From Taklimakanibacter albus (GTDB lineage: Bacteria > Pseudomonadota > Alphaproteobacteria > Rhizobiales > Aestuariivirgaceae), in assembly GCF_016595235.1 (NCBI RefSeq), contig NZ_JAENHL010000004.1, positions 214,343-278,342 of the forward strand: DNA of 64,000 nucleotides. Reading direction: 5' to 3'. Each line of letters opens with the position of its first letter. The first letter of the stretch is position 1. Below are positions 56,120 to 64,000 of this stretch, piece after piece. The position numbers were made by a program, and so were the translations under genes. The notes under the pieces are model-generated. The model saw nothing but the letters and a program-made list of their open reading frames with translations. It had not been told where the DNA came from and ran no database searches.

Positions 56120-57090
56120 GCGAGCATCCGTCCGGCCGTCTCGGCGATGAGCTGCGGGCCCGGCACCGAGCCGGTCTCGAGGCCCGTCGACACCGAGATC
56201 GGAATATCCTCGCCCGCCACCCGGATCACCGGCTCCTCCAGGAAATCGAAACATTCTTCCGAGATGCGTGCCGCGAGCTCGGCGGCGACGCCGGCGGTCA
56301 TGGCCCCTTCCGACACCACCATGGCGCGGCCGACACGTTCGACATGTTCGCGGATCGTATCGAAATCGAGCGGATTGAGGGTTCGGAGATCGATGACCGT
56401 CGCCTCGATGCCCTTGGCCGCGAGTGTCTTGGCCGCCTCCATCACATAATGGAGCTGGCGCGAATAGGTGACGATGACGAGATCCTTGCCGTGCCGCCTG
56501 ACCGCCGCCTTGCCCCAGGGCGGCACCGGCGCGTCGAGATCGACATCTTCCTTCATCGTATAAAGCGCCTTGTGCTCGATGAAGACGACCGGATCGGGCC
56601 TGGTCAGCGCCTGGCGCAGCAGATGATAGGCGTCCGCCACCGTCGCCGGCATCGCGAGGCGCAGGCCCGGCGTATGCATCACATAGGCTTCGAGGCTCTG
56701 CGAATGCTGGGCGCCGGCCGAGCGCCCCGTTCCGCCTTGCGTGCGCAGCACCATCGGCACGCCGATCTGGCCGCCGAACATGTAGCGGATCTTGGCTGCC
56801 TGGTTCGCCAGCTGGTCCATCGTCATGCCGAGGAAGTCGACATACATGAGCTCGGCCACCGGCCGGAGGCCCGTCATGGCGGCACCCACCGCCGCGCCGA
56901 CGATCGAGGGTTCCGAGATCGGCGTGTCGATCACCCGCTCCGGGCCGAATTCCTTGATCAGGTCCTTGGTCACGCCATAGGCGCCGCCATAGCGGCCCAC
57001 TTCCTCGCCGATGAGAATGATATCGGGATTCTCGGCCATAGAATCCGCCAGCGCCTTGCGCAATGCGTCGCGATACGTCAGTTCAGGCAT
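56116..57090 (-). CDS. 2-oxoacid/acetoin dehydrogenase E1 component, beta subunit
   Basis: Transketolase-like subunit of 324 residues. ELTYRDALRKALADSMAENPDIILIGEEVGRYGGAYGVTKDLIKEFGPERVIDTPISE is the conserved N-terminal block with the Glu that activates thiamine; VVSEGAMTAGVAAELAARI is the C-terminal part. With the alpha subunit it forms the heterotetrameric E1 that decarboxylates a 2-oxo acid or cleaves acetoin-like substrates. 3 bp after the alpha gene, 4-bp overlap with E2. Confidence 0.92.
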   Translation of the reverse strand: MPELTYRDALRKALADSMAENPDIILIGEEVGRYGGAYGVTKDLIKEFGPERVIDTPISEPSIVGAAVGAAMTGLRPVAELMYVDFLGMTMDQLANQAAKIRYMFGGQIGVPMVLRTQGGTGRSAGAQHSQSLEAYVMHTPGLRLAMPATVADAYHLLRQALTRPDPVVFIEHKALYTMKEDVDLDAPVPPWGKAAVRRHGKDLVIVTYSRQLHYVMEAAKTLAAKGIEATVIDLRTLNPLDFDTIREHVERVGRAMVVSEGAMTAGVAAELAARISEECFDFLEEPVIRVAGEDIPISVSTGLETGSVPGPQLIAETAGRMLA

Positions 57091-57093
57091 TCT

Positions 57094-58116
57094 CTACTCC
57101 GTTGCGAGCACGCGGTTGAGACGGGTGCGGACCGGCTCGGGCTCCGGTTCCTCAGGGTCGAAGACATCGCGGAACATCGAGGCGAGCGGCGGCTCCTTCT
57201 GCGCGATGGTGAAGTCGATGGTGGCGTCCATCTCGGCGCCGATCTCGGCATCGAGCGTATCGAGGTCGGCTTCCGGCGTGAGCCCGCGCTCGATCAGCCG
57301 GGCGCGCGTGAAGGCGACCGGATCACGCTGCCGCCCCGTCTCCTCCTCACCAGCATCGCGATAAGGCGACTTGTCCTTCCGCGCATGGCCATAGAAGCGA
57401 TAGCAGGAGACTGCCAGAAAACCCGGCTTGCCGGCGCGTGCGCCATCCACCACCCGGCGCGCCGCTTCCGCCACTTCCTCGACATCGAGACCGTCGACGC
57501 TTTCGCCATTGAGGCCGAAGGCGATGGCGCGCTCATGCAGATTGGTATTGGCCGTCGCCTGGTCGATACGCGTGCCCATGCCATACTGGTTGTTGATGCA
57601 GGCGAAGACGACCGGCAGGCCCCACAGCGCCGCCATGTTCATGCTTTCATAGAGAACACCCTGCCCGGTGGCGCCGTCGCCGAAAAAGGCAACCGACACC
57701 GCATTGTTACGCTTGTGGCGCGCCGCGAGGCCGGCGCCGACGACCGCCGGAATACCGCCGCCGACAATGGCATTGGCGCCGAGATGGCCGAGGCTCATAT
57801 CGGCGATATGCATCGAGCCGCCTTTGCCGTGGCAATAGCCGGCTTCCTTGCCGCCGATCTCCGCCATCATCCGGTTGGGATCGGCGCCGCGCGCCAGGAA
57901 GATACCATGGCCACGATGATGGGTGGTGAAGGTGTCCTGCGGCTTCATCGCCGCGGTGATGCCGACCGCCGCGCTCTCCTCGCCGATCGAGAGATGCAGC
58001 ATCGAGCCCGCTGTCTGGCCGCGCACGAACAATTCGCCGACGCGCTCCTCGAAGGTGCGAACGCGACGCATGGTGCGGTAGAGGCCCAGAAGATCGGAAT
58101 TCGACTTCTTGCTCAT
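57094..58116 (-). CDS. Thiamine-diphosphate-dependent dehydrogenase E1 component, alpha subunit
   Basis: A 340-residue E1-alpha with the thiamine-binding motif GDGATGQGVLYESMNMAALWGLPVVFACINN (GDG...NN) and the phosphorylation-loop region RVDQAT-like RIDQATANTNLHERAIAFG. Substrate could be a 2-oxo acid or acetoin; the AcoC-type E2 points to the acetoin group. No separate E3 (lipoamide dehydrogenase) lies in the operon, so a shared cellular one must be used. 15 bp after the permease gene. Confidence 0.92.
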   Translation of the reverse strand: MSKKSNSDLLGLYRTMRRVRTFEERVGELFVRGQTAGSMLHLSIGEESAAVGITAAMKPQDTFTTHHRGHGIFLARGADPNRMMAEIGGKEAGYCHGKGGSMHIADMSLGHLGANAIVGGGIPAVVGAGLAARHKRNNAVSVAFFGDGATGQGVLYESMNMAALWGLPVVFACINNQYGMGTRIDQATANTNLHERAIAFGLNGESVDGLDVEEVAEAARRVVDGARAGKPGFLAVSCYRFYGHARKDKSPYRDAGEEETGRQRDPVAFTRARLIERGLTPEADLDTLDAEIGAEMDATIDFTIAQKEPPLASMFRDVFDPEEPEPEPVRTRLNRVLATE

Positions 58117-58131
58117 GGATACTCCGGAAAA

Positions 58132-59124
58132 TTACAGAAGATTGAGTTTCGTGGTGCGCGACACGATCGCAACCGCGGTCAGGATGATGATGCCTTTGAC
58201 GATGGACTGGATGTAGGTGTCCATGCCGAGCAGGTTGAGCCCGTTATTGATGATGCCGATGAACAGCGCGCCGAAGAAGGTGCCGACCACCGTCGAGGTG
58301 CCGGGCCGCAGCATCGTCATGCCGATGAAGACCGTCGCGAGGCCGTCGAGCAGATACCGCTCGCCGGCATTGGGCTGGCCGGAGCCGAGACGCGAGGCGA
58401 GCAGCATGCCGGCCACCGTCGCGAAGACCGAGCACACGACGAGCGCCGCGATGCGGTAGAAGCGGACATTGATGCCCGACAATTCCGCCGCCTTGCGATT
58501 GCCGCCGACCGCATAGATGTAGCGGCCGAAGACGGTGCGCTCCATGACGAACCAGGCCAGTGCCACCGCGATCAGCATGAGCATCGCGAGGACCGGGAAG
58601 CCGCCGATGCGGCCTTGCCCCAGCCACAGATAGGCCTCGGGCAGGCCGCCATAGATGGCGCGCCCGCCGGTCAGGAGGAAGCTGATGCCGAACAGGATCG
58701 ACGCCGTCGCCAATGTCGCGATGAGCGACGGAATGCCGATGATGGTGACGAGCACGGCATTGATGCCGCCGATCACCAGCCCGGCGCCGACGCCCGCCAG
58801 CAAGGCCAGCGGCAGCGCCACGTCCTTGGTGAGGAGCAGCGGCACCAGAATGCCGGCAAGCCCCACCGCGAAACCGACCGACAGATCCATCTCGCGCGCC
58901 GCGAAGCCGAAAGTGAGCCCGACGCCGACGATGGTCAGGATCGAGATCTGCTGGGCGATATTGAGGAGGTTCTGCGGCTGCAGGAAGCGGTCGACGGTGG
59001 CCGCGAAGATGACGAACATCAGCACCAGGACGACAAGGGTGCTGTAGCGCTGGATATGATCCTTGCGCAGGAAGCCCAGGACGAGCTCCTGGGAGGGGGC
59101 GGTTCCGGTGCTCGCGCTGCTCAT
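58132..59124 (-). CDS. Sugar ABC transporter permease (RbsC-like)
   Basis: Permease of 330 residues with about nine hydrophobic helices, family block [36 protein letters not shown], and [26 protein letters not shown] contacting the ATPase. ATG 59124 overlaps the ATPase stop by 4 bp; the longer open frame before it is only the antisense-like continuation. Part of an Rbs-type importer of pentoses or polyols. Confidence 0.92.
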   Translation of the reverse strand: MSSASTGTAPSQELVLGFLRKDHIQRYSTLVVLVLMFVIFAATVDRFLQPQNLLNIAQQISILTIVGVGLTFGFAAREMDLSVGFAVGLAGILVPLLLTKDVALPLALLAGVGAGLVIGGINAVLVTIIGIPSLIATLATASILFGISFLLTGGRAIYGGLPEAYLWLGQGRIGGFPVLAMLMLIAVALAWFVMERTVFGRYIYAVGGNRKAAELSGINVRFYRIAALVVCSVFATVAGMLLASRLGSGQPNAGERYLLDGLATVFIGMTMLRPGTSTVVGTFFGALFIGIINNGLNLLGMDTYIQSIVKGIIILTAVAIVSRTTKLNLL

Positions 59125-60626
59125 GCGGCAACTCCTGACATGGCGCCGATGAAGGCGCTTTCTGAAAATTGCGGCCGCGCCAGTTCGGGGCGCGCCGTCT
59201 GATCGACGAAAGGCACGACGCGGTCGGCCATGGTTTCGATCTCGATGAGATCGGAAGAAGCGATGACGATGCCGACGCCCTGCCCGGCCAGCCTTCGCAT
59301 CTCGGCATAGATCTCGGCCTTGGCGCCGATATCGACGCCTTCGGTCGGCTCGATGAAGATCATGACCCTGTAGCGGTCTTGCGCGCCATAGAGCCACTTG
59401 CCGATCGAGATCTTCTGCTTGTTGCCGCCCGACAGCGTCTTGAGCTCCTGCGCCGAGGAATGCGCCTTGACGTTCATCAGCCGCATCACGCGCTGGGCTT
59501 CCGCCTCTTCGCGCCGGCGCGACAGCACGCCTGTCGTCACCACCGCATGCTGGGGGTGCACCATGGCCAGGTTCTCGCGCAGGCTCCATTCGCCGATCAG
59601 CGCATTCTCCATGCGATGATCGGGCACCAGCGCCACGCCGGCATCGCGCATGGTGAGCGTCTTGTGGAGAGCGACGGCGCTGCCGCCGACCTCACATGTC
59701 GTGCAGGTGACGCCCGCCGGATTATAGAGCGAGCGGGCAAAGCCGAAATGGCCCGAACCGGTAAGTCCGATGAGGCCGACGATCTCGCCGGCGCGGATCT
59801 CGAATTGCGGCACCTCTATACGTCCGGCCTTCCAGCCGGCGATCCGCAGCACCACATCGCCGGTGGCACGCGTTTTTTCGGTCTGCGCCTTGGACGCAGT
59901 GTCGCCCGAACGGCGCAGCATGAGATCGACGAGCTGGCTTTCGCTCAAGTCTACGGCCTTCTCGGTCACCACATGGCGGCCGTCGCGCAGCACCGTGATG
60001 CGGTCGGAGAGCGCTTTGATCTCGGAGAGGAAGTGGCTGATCAGGATGACGCCGACGCCCTGCTTGGGCAGCCCACGGATGATCGCCCACAATTGCTCCT
60101 TCTCGCGCGCCGGCAGGGTCGCGGTCGGCTCGTCGAGGATCAGGAGGCGGACATCACCGCGCAGCGCGCGGACGATCTCGATCACCTTGCGGTCGGCCAT
60201 CGGCAGGCTGCCGACCGGCTCGTCGAGATCGATGGAAACTTGCGGGAACCAGCGCTTCACCAGGGCGGCTGCTTCCGTTTTGAGGCGGCCCTGGGCAATG
60301 ACGCCGGCGGTGCGCGGCTCGGCGCCGAGCAGGATATTGCCGGCCCCGCTCAAGGCCTGCACCAGGCTGCCCTCCTGGCTGACATGCGCGATGCCGCGCA
60401 GCAGCGCGTCACGCGGGCTCTTGAGCTTCAGTTCCTTGTCCGCGATGGCGATGCGGCCCGATGTCGGCTGCAGGCTGCCGCCCAGCACATTGACGAGGGT
60501 CGACTTGCCGGCACCGTTCTCGCCGATGAGTCCATGCACTTCATCGCGGCGGAACGTGACGCTCACATTGTCGAGCGCCCGCGTGCCGGGAAACTGCATG
60601 GTGATGTCAGTGAGGCGCGTATCCAT
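59121..60626 (-). CDS. Sugar ABC transporter ATPase with two ABC domains (RbsA-like)
   Basis: A 501-residue ATPase. Domain 1: Walker [10 protein letters not shown] near residue 37, signature [15 protein letters not shown] and Walker [13 protein letters not shown]. Domain 2: degenerate P loop ([16 protein letters not shown]) as usual for this family, then [15 protein letters not shown] and [15 protein letters not shown]. It fuels import by the neighbouring permease. ATG 60626 (MDTRLTD) is chosen; ATG 60635 adds MIA and has an equally poor ribosome site. Confidence 0.92.
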   Translation of the reverse strand: MDTRLTDITMQFPGTRALDNVSVTFRRDEVHGLIGENGAGKSTLVNVLGGSLQPTSGRIAIADKELKLKSPRDALLRGIAHVSQEGSLVQALSGAGNILLGAEPRTAGVIAQGRLKTEAAALVKRWFPQVSIDLDEPVGSLPMADRKVIEIVRALRGDVRLLILDEPTATLPAREKEQLWAIIRGLPKQGVGVILISHFLSEIKALSDRITVLRDGRHVVTEKAVDLSESQLVDLMLRRSGDTASKAQTEKTRATGDVVLRIAGWKAGRIEVPQFEIRAGEIVGLIGLTGSGHFGFARSLYNPAGVTCTTCEVGGSAVALHKTLTMRDAGVALVPDHRMENALIGEWSLRENLAMVHPQHAVVTTGVLSRRREEAEAQRVMRLMNVKAHSSAQELKTLSGGNKQKISIGKWLYGAQDRYRVMIFIEPTEGVDIGAKAEIYAEMRRLAGQGVGIVIASSDLIEIETMADRVVPFVDQTARPELARPQFSESAFIGAMSGVAA

Positions 60627-60694
60627 GGCGATCATCGCGAAATTAAAAGGAGAAGGAGCGGCACTATAACAGCGCCGCTCCCGGATCATCGGAC

Positions 60695-61639
60695 TTACTT
60701 CAGGAAGTCCTTGCAGTTGCGCTTGGTCACCAAGGGCGCGTCCATATAGACGGTCTTGGCCGGAAGAACTTCGTCAGCCGGCTTGCTGTTGACGACGATG
60801 GCCTCGATCCATTCGCCCACCTGCTTGCCCATGCCCTCGAAGGGCTGCGACACGGTGGCGATCATCATGCTGTCGGGCTTGCAGACTTCGGCGACCGCTT
60901 GCGGATGGCCATCGATGCCGATCACCTTCACGTCCGACAGGCCCGCCGCCTTGAGCGAGTTGATGGCGGCCTGCGCCGGCTCATCCCACGGCGCCCAGAC
61001 GGCGTTGATGTCCTTGCCGAAACGGGCGGCATAGTCTTCCATCGTCTTCGAGGTGTCCTCGAAGAAGGCGGTGTAGTCGATATTGTGCTCGGCCAGCACC
61101 TTCACATCGGGATACTCTTTCAGCACATTGGCCATCACGTCGCCGCGTTTGCGGGTGCCGTGATGCTCGGCCATGCGCAGGAAGATGATATTGCCCTTGC
61201 CGCCGAGCTGGTCGAGCAGATAGGGCGACACGTCGGCCGACATGGCCCAGTTGTTGGTGGTGATGTCGACCAGCACGCCGTCGACATAACCCGAATCGAC
61301 CGCGAAGACCGGGATCTTGGCGGCCTTGGCGGCATCGAGAGCGGCGCGCGAGGCTCTGAGATCCGACATGGAGATGATGATGGCGCCGACGCCGCGGCTC
61401 GCCGCGTCCTGGATGTTCGACGCCGTCTGCTCGCCCGAGCCGCCGCTGTCGAGCACACTGACCTTCCAGTCGCTCTTGTTGGTTTCCTTGAGCCAGGCAT
61501 CGAAGCCCGCTTTCACGCGCTGCTCAGACTGAGCCGCGGCATTGGAATGTACCCAGGCGATATCGAGGGCGTTCGCTGGCGCCGCCATGGCCGCCGCCAT
61601 AAGGGCAGCCGTGATCATTCCGGCAAGCCGGTTCTTCAT
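60695..61639 (-). CDS. Sugar ABC transporter periplasmic binding protein (RbsB-like)
   Basis: Solute receptor of 314 residues, cluster B. Signal peptide [20 protein letters not shown] then PANA-L. Mature protein has [56 protein letters not shown] (hinge and ligand cleft) and [23 protein letters not shown] 61639 follows GGGAGGATT. First gene of the nine-gene operon, 68 bp ahead of the ATPase gene; a paired palindromic site lies upstream. Confidence 0.92.
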   Translation of the reverse strand: MKNRLAGMITAALMAAAMAAPANALDIAWVHSNAAAQSEQRVKAGFDAWLKETNKSDWKVSVLDSGGSGEQTASNIQDAASRGVGAIIISMSDLRASRAALDAAKAAKIPVFAVDSGYVDGVLVDITTNNWAMSADVSPYLLDQLGGKGNIIFLRMAEHHGTRKRGDVMANVLKEYPDVKVLAEHNIDYTAFFEDTSKTMEDYAARFGKDINAVWAPWDEPAQAAINSLKAAGLSDVKVIGIDGHPQAVAEVCKPDSMMIATVSQPFEGMGKQVGEWIEAIVVNSKPADEVLPAKTVYMDAPLVTKRNCKDFLK

Positions 61640-61719
61640 GTCCAAAATCCTCCCATCGGGCAAAAAAGAGTTGCGCGCGGCGGGTGTTATTCCGTCCGCG
61701 GATATTCAGGTTAAGGGAT

Positions 61720-61755
61720 GAAATACAATTGTCAATATGAAATACATTTGTATTT
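61720..61755. promoter_or_regulatory. Tandem palindromic operator of the SorC regulator (putative)
   Basis: Two similar sites: GAAATACAATTGTCAAT (61720-61736) and AAATACATTTGTATTT (61740-61755), the second a perfect palindrome with 7-bp arms AAATACA/TGTATTT. They lie in the 201-bp divergent gap between the binding-protein gene and the SorC gene, the usual place for SorC/DeoR binding sites. Sequence is AT-rich unlike its surroundings. Confidence 0.6.
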
Positions 61756-61840
61756 TAGCCTCACTGCCCGCCCTTTAAGTAGGGGTGGGGCTGGATCGAA
61801 TCGGCCCAGTTCGCTCCAAGCAAACGTGCAATAAGAGGAA

Positions 61841-62839
61841 ATGATCGTGCCGCAGGACCGAGACACCGCCCTTGAAGACGAGATGCTGATGGCGCGTGCC
61901 GCCTGGCTCTATTATGTCGGCGGCCTCAACCAGGAAGCGGCGGCGAAGCGTTTAGGGATAACCCGCGCCCGGGTGAACAAGCTGTTGCAGGATGCCCGCG
62001 AGACGGGCGTCGTCAGCATCACCATCAATCCCACCAATGTCGGGTTGCTGCCGGTCGAGGACTCGATCCGCGACAGATTCGGCCTCGATTTTTGCATCTG
62101 CACCCCTGCCCTTGGCTCAGACCGCAATGGCGCGGAAGCGAGCGACCTGCTGAAGGACTTCGCCTTCCGCGCCGTGGGTGCCGCCGCCGCGGCGCATCTG
62201 CGCACCCATCTCGCATCACGTGAGGACGCCATCATCGGTACCGGCTGGGGCCGCACCTTGCAGCAGATGACGCTGCAGCTCGCCGGTGTGCGAGCGCCCA
62301 AGGCGCGTTTCATCAGCGTCATGGGCTCGCTCACCGCCAATTCGGCCTACAACCCCTTCGAGGTGGTGCATGCCTTCGCGCGCGCCACCGGTGGTGAAGG
62401 TTATGTCATGCCCGTGCCGTTCATCGCCGACAGCGTCGAGGACCGCAAAGTGCTGCTGGCGCAGCGCTCGGTGCAGCAGGCGCTCGAGCTCGGCCGCTCG
62501 GCGAGTGTCGCTTATATTTCGATCGGCGAGCTCACCGAAGACTCGCTGCTGCGCCGCCAGAAGATGCTGACCGCCGAGGAAGTCGTCGAATTGCGCGCCG
62601 CCGGCGCCGTCGGCGACACCAATGGCATCTTCTTCGACGATGAGGGCCGGGCCGTCGATCATCCGCTCAATCAGCGCACTTTGGCGCTCGGGCTTCAGGA
62701 ATTGCACAAGGCCAACGCGGTAGGCCTCATCGCCGGCCAGAGCAAATTACGCGCCGCGCATGCGTTCCTGAAAAGCGGCGCCGCCCGGGGTCTCATCATC
62801 GACGGCGATACGGCATTGCTGCTGATGAAGGAGATATAG
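61841..62839 (+). CDS. SorC/DeoR-family sugar-responsive transcriptional regulator
   Basis: A 332-residue regulator. N-terminal helix-turn-helix (about 18-60: ARAAWLYYVGGLNQEAAAKRLGITRARVNKLLQDARETG) and a C-terminal sugar-phosphate-binding domain (about 65-332; IGTGWGRTLQQM, AYISIGELTEDSLLRR, AGAVGDTNGIFFDDEGRAVDHPLN, GLIAGQSKLRAAHAFLKSGAARGLIIDGDTA). Relatives include EryD, LsrR and DeoR-like CggR. ATG 61841 follows AGAGGAA. Divergent from the nine-gene operon, which it likely controls with a phosphorylated pathway intermediate as signal. Confidence 0.92.
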   Translation: MIVPQDRDTALEDEMLMARAAWLYYVGGLNQEAAAKRLGITRARVNKLLQDARETGVVSITINPTNVGLLPVEDSIRDRFGLDFCICTPALGSDRNGAEASDLLKDFAFRAVGAAAAAHLRTHLASREDAIIGTGWGRTLQQMTLQLAGVRAPKARFISVMGSLTANSAYNPFEVVHAFARATGGEGYVMPVPFIADSVEDRKVLLAQRSVQQALELGRSASVAYISIGELTEDSLLRRQKMLTAEEVVELRAAGAVGDTNGIFFDDEGRAVDHPLNQRTLALGLQELHKANAVGLIAGQSKLRAAHAFLKSGAARGLIIDGDTALLLMKEI

Positions 62840-62859
62840 GCCGACGCGGCCTTCCAACT

Positions 62860-63057
62860 TTCTCCCTCCGCCACCGAAGGTGGGGAGGGTGGCGCGCGGA
62901 ACGCGCGACGGGTGGGGTGTCTCCACAAAACAGATCCGTCAGGCAGGACACCTGCAACCTCTTCGATCAAATGGATGAGCACTTGTCGGCGGAGAGACCC
63001 CACCCGTCCGCCCTGCGGGCGTCCACCCTCCCCGCGCTGCGCGCAGCGGAGGGAGAA
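62860..63057. repeat. Two 64-bp REP-like units in inverted orientation
   Basis: Unit 1 (62860-62923) begins TTCTCCCTCCGCC and ends GGGTGGGGTGTCTC; unit 2 (62994-63057) begins GAGACCCCACCCG and ends GGAGGGAGAA, so the units are mirror copies 70 bp apart. Each holds two small hairpins (GC-rich) in the plan seen at 40291. They fill most of the 288-bp space between sorC and rpsD. Confidence 0.75.
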
Positions 63058-63071
63058 TCCCCGATTCCCCC

Positions 63072-63102
63072 AAAACAAAAACGGCGGGGAACCCCCCGCC
63101 GT
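63072..63102 (-). terminator. Rho-independent terminator of rpsD
   Basis: On the minus strand a perfect 9-bp stem ACGGCGGGG / CCCCGCCGT (63081-63102) around a GGTT loop, followed by TTTTTGTTTTG. It starts 26 bp after the rpsD stop. Confidence 0.92.
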
Positions 63103-63127
63103 CTGAAATCTTCGATAACAGAACCGA

Positions 63128-63745
63128 TCAGCGCGAATAATATTCGACGACCAGGTTCGGCTCCATCTGCACCGGATACGGAACATCCGACAGGCCCGGG
63201 ACGCGCGTCAGCTTGGCGACCATGGCCTTGTGATCGGTCTCGACATAATCCGGCACGTCGCGCTCGGCGAGCTGGGTCGCTTCGATGAGGACCGGCAGCT
63301 CCTTTGACTTCTGGCGCACTTCGATGACGTCGCCGGCCTTGATGCGCATGCTGGGGATGGTGACGCGGCGGCCATTCACCTTCACATGGCCGTGGCTCAC
63401 GAACTGGCGCGCGGCGAACATGGTGGAGACGAACTTGGCGCGATAGACGATCGCGTCGAGACGGCGCTCGAGGAGGCCGATGAGATTCTGCGAGGTGTCG
63501 CCGGTCATGCGGGCGGCTTCCGAATAGATGCCGAAGAACTGGCGCTCGGAGATGTTGGCGTAGTAGCCCTTCAGCTTTTGCTTGGCGCGCAGCTGCATGC
63601 CGAAGTCGGAGAGCTTGCCCTTGCGGCGCTGGCCGTGCTGGCCGGGGCCATATTCACGCTTGTTGATCGGGCTCTTGGGGCGGCCCCAGATATTCTGGCC
63701 CATACGGCGGTCGAGTTTGTGCTTGGCTTGCACGCGTTTCGTCAT
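63128..63745 (-). CDS. rpsD: 30S ribosomal protein S4
   Basis: S4 of 205 residues, a primary 16S rRNA-binding protein that starts assembly of the 30S body. [61 protein letters not shown] is the N-terminal domain without zinc-binding Cys; [48 protein letters not shown] is the S4 RNA-binding domain. ATG 63745 with GGAG at 7 nt. Single-gene unit with its own terminator and a leader of about 165 nt. Confidence 0.98.
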   Translation of the reverse strand: MTKRVQAKHKLDRRMGQNIWGRPKSPINKREYGPGQHGQRRKGKLSDFGMQLRAKQKLKGYYANISERQFFGIYSEAARMTGDTSQNLIGLLERRLDAIVYRAKFVSTMFAARQFVSHGHVKVNGRRVTIPSMRIKAGDVIEVRQKSKELPVLIEATQLAERDVPDYVETDHKAMVAKLTRVPGLSDVPYPVQMEPNLVVEYYSR

Positions 63746-63917
63746 TTGGTAGCTCCAAAGTCTCGAAATAATAAGGTGGCGGCCGGAAGCCGCCGGGTTA
63801 TTAAGCGAGCCCTCCTCTGCCGGTTACCCGGCCGACAGGACCTTCGTTTCGCCAAGGAAAACCAGGTCCGCAGGCAAGCAAAAACACGAGACCTTATGTG
63901 GCCCCGTGCTGGGGCAG

Positions 63918-63946
63918 CATGTAATCCAACAGCTATTTGTTGTCAA
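63918..63946 (-). promoter_or_regulatory. Putative rpsD promoter and long 5' leader
   Basis: On the minus strand, a consensus -35 TTGACA (63941-63946) and TACATG as -10 (63918-63923) at 17-bp spacing, followed by a leader to 63745 that contains two hairpins: GCCCC/GGGGC (63901-63915) and GGCGGC/GCCGCC (63778-63794). The -10 is poor; the -35 is perfect. The leader hairpins could take part in ribosomal-protein control. Confidence 0.5.
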
Positions 63947-63960
63947 ATCACCAAATCCGA

Positions 63961-64000
63961 GCATCGGCCCGAAAAGTGCGCGCGGTTTTCGGGCAAGCCG
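63961..64000. repeat. REP-like palindrome, cut by the right edge
   Basis: GCATCGGCCCGAAAAG (63961-63976) followed by TGCGCGCGGTTTTCGGGCAAGCCG, whose CCGAAAA / TTTTCGG stem is that of the element after purL. The right outer arm (expected ATGC) lies just beyond the window. Confidence 0.6.

Noticed and set aside
56104-59202. Plus-strand open frame of over 1000 codons
   Set aside because: It is antisense to E2/E1-beta/E1-alpha/permease genes, has biased Arg/His/Asp/Gly composition without any recognisable domain, and arises from high-GC codon bias.

Overview
The window looks like chromosome of an alphaproteobacterium of the order Hyphomicrobiales (Rhizobiales). Sequence bases for this are high GC with strong third-position bias, the F1-ATPase inhibitor zeta subunit (DUF1476), an Usg-family protein, the purC-purS-purQ-purL-bolA-grxD order, an S4 protein of the alphaproteobacterial type, a DUF6867-like gene in the liv operon, and several palindromic intergenic repeats of the kind common in this order. 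I cannot name the genus. No tRNA, rRNA, CRISPR array, insertion sequence or phage gene is visible.

Layout. 0-4.1 kb: a STAND/NACHT-like NTPase whose 5' end lies outside the window, facing a secreted CHAT-domain protein, then a small lipoprotein. 4.2-5.5 kb: a 17-codon leader ORF rich in aromatic codons ahead of a class I aminotransferase. 5.6-12.9 kb (minus strand): an RND efflux operon (adaptor, pump) running into two tandem S41-peptidase-like membrane proteins. 13.2-18.9 kb: a complete branched-chain amino-acid ABC transporter (livHMGF, a small membrane gene, and the binding protein behind hairpins). 19-26.2 kb: small secreted proteins, a stand-alone RAM domain protein, a Tat-exported arylsulfatase, a GST, an unusual metallo-beta-lactamase-fold protein, and an ECF sigma factor translationally coupled to a membrane vWA protein. 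26.3-27.6 kb: purB, then a composite palindromic repeat. 27.9-31.3 kb: a molybdenum hydroxylase (2Fe-2S subunit, Tat-exported large subunit, diheme cytochrome c). 31.3-36.3 kb: a sugar import operon with a permease-ATPase fusion, binding protein and GDSL hydrolase, divergent from a degenerate ROK repressor across a 25-bp palindrome. 36.3-39.3 kb: L,D-transpeptidase, nicotinate phosphoribosyltransferase, HpcH/HpaI aldolase, zeta subunit. 39.5-47.9 kb: purC, purS, purQ, purL, bolA, grxD, interrupted by an antisense array of four paralogous DUF3592-like membrane genes, two of them frameshifted. 48-51.9 kb: two EamA transporters, an MFS transporter, small proteins, Usg. 52-62.8 kb: a nine-gene catabolic operon under a divergent SorC-family regulator. 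63.1-64 kb: rpsD with a long leader.

Functionally the window mixes housekeeping (de novo purine synthesis, S4, NAD salvage, Fe-S/BolA/Grx) with import-and-catabolism modules, each with its own local regulator and operator-like palindrome. The features I find least explained are the SorC operon combining an Rbs-type transporter and FGGY kinase with an acetoin-dehydrogenase-like complex, the DUF3592-like array splitting purS from purQ, the aromatic leader peptide, and the RND pump joined to S41-like proteins.
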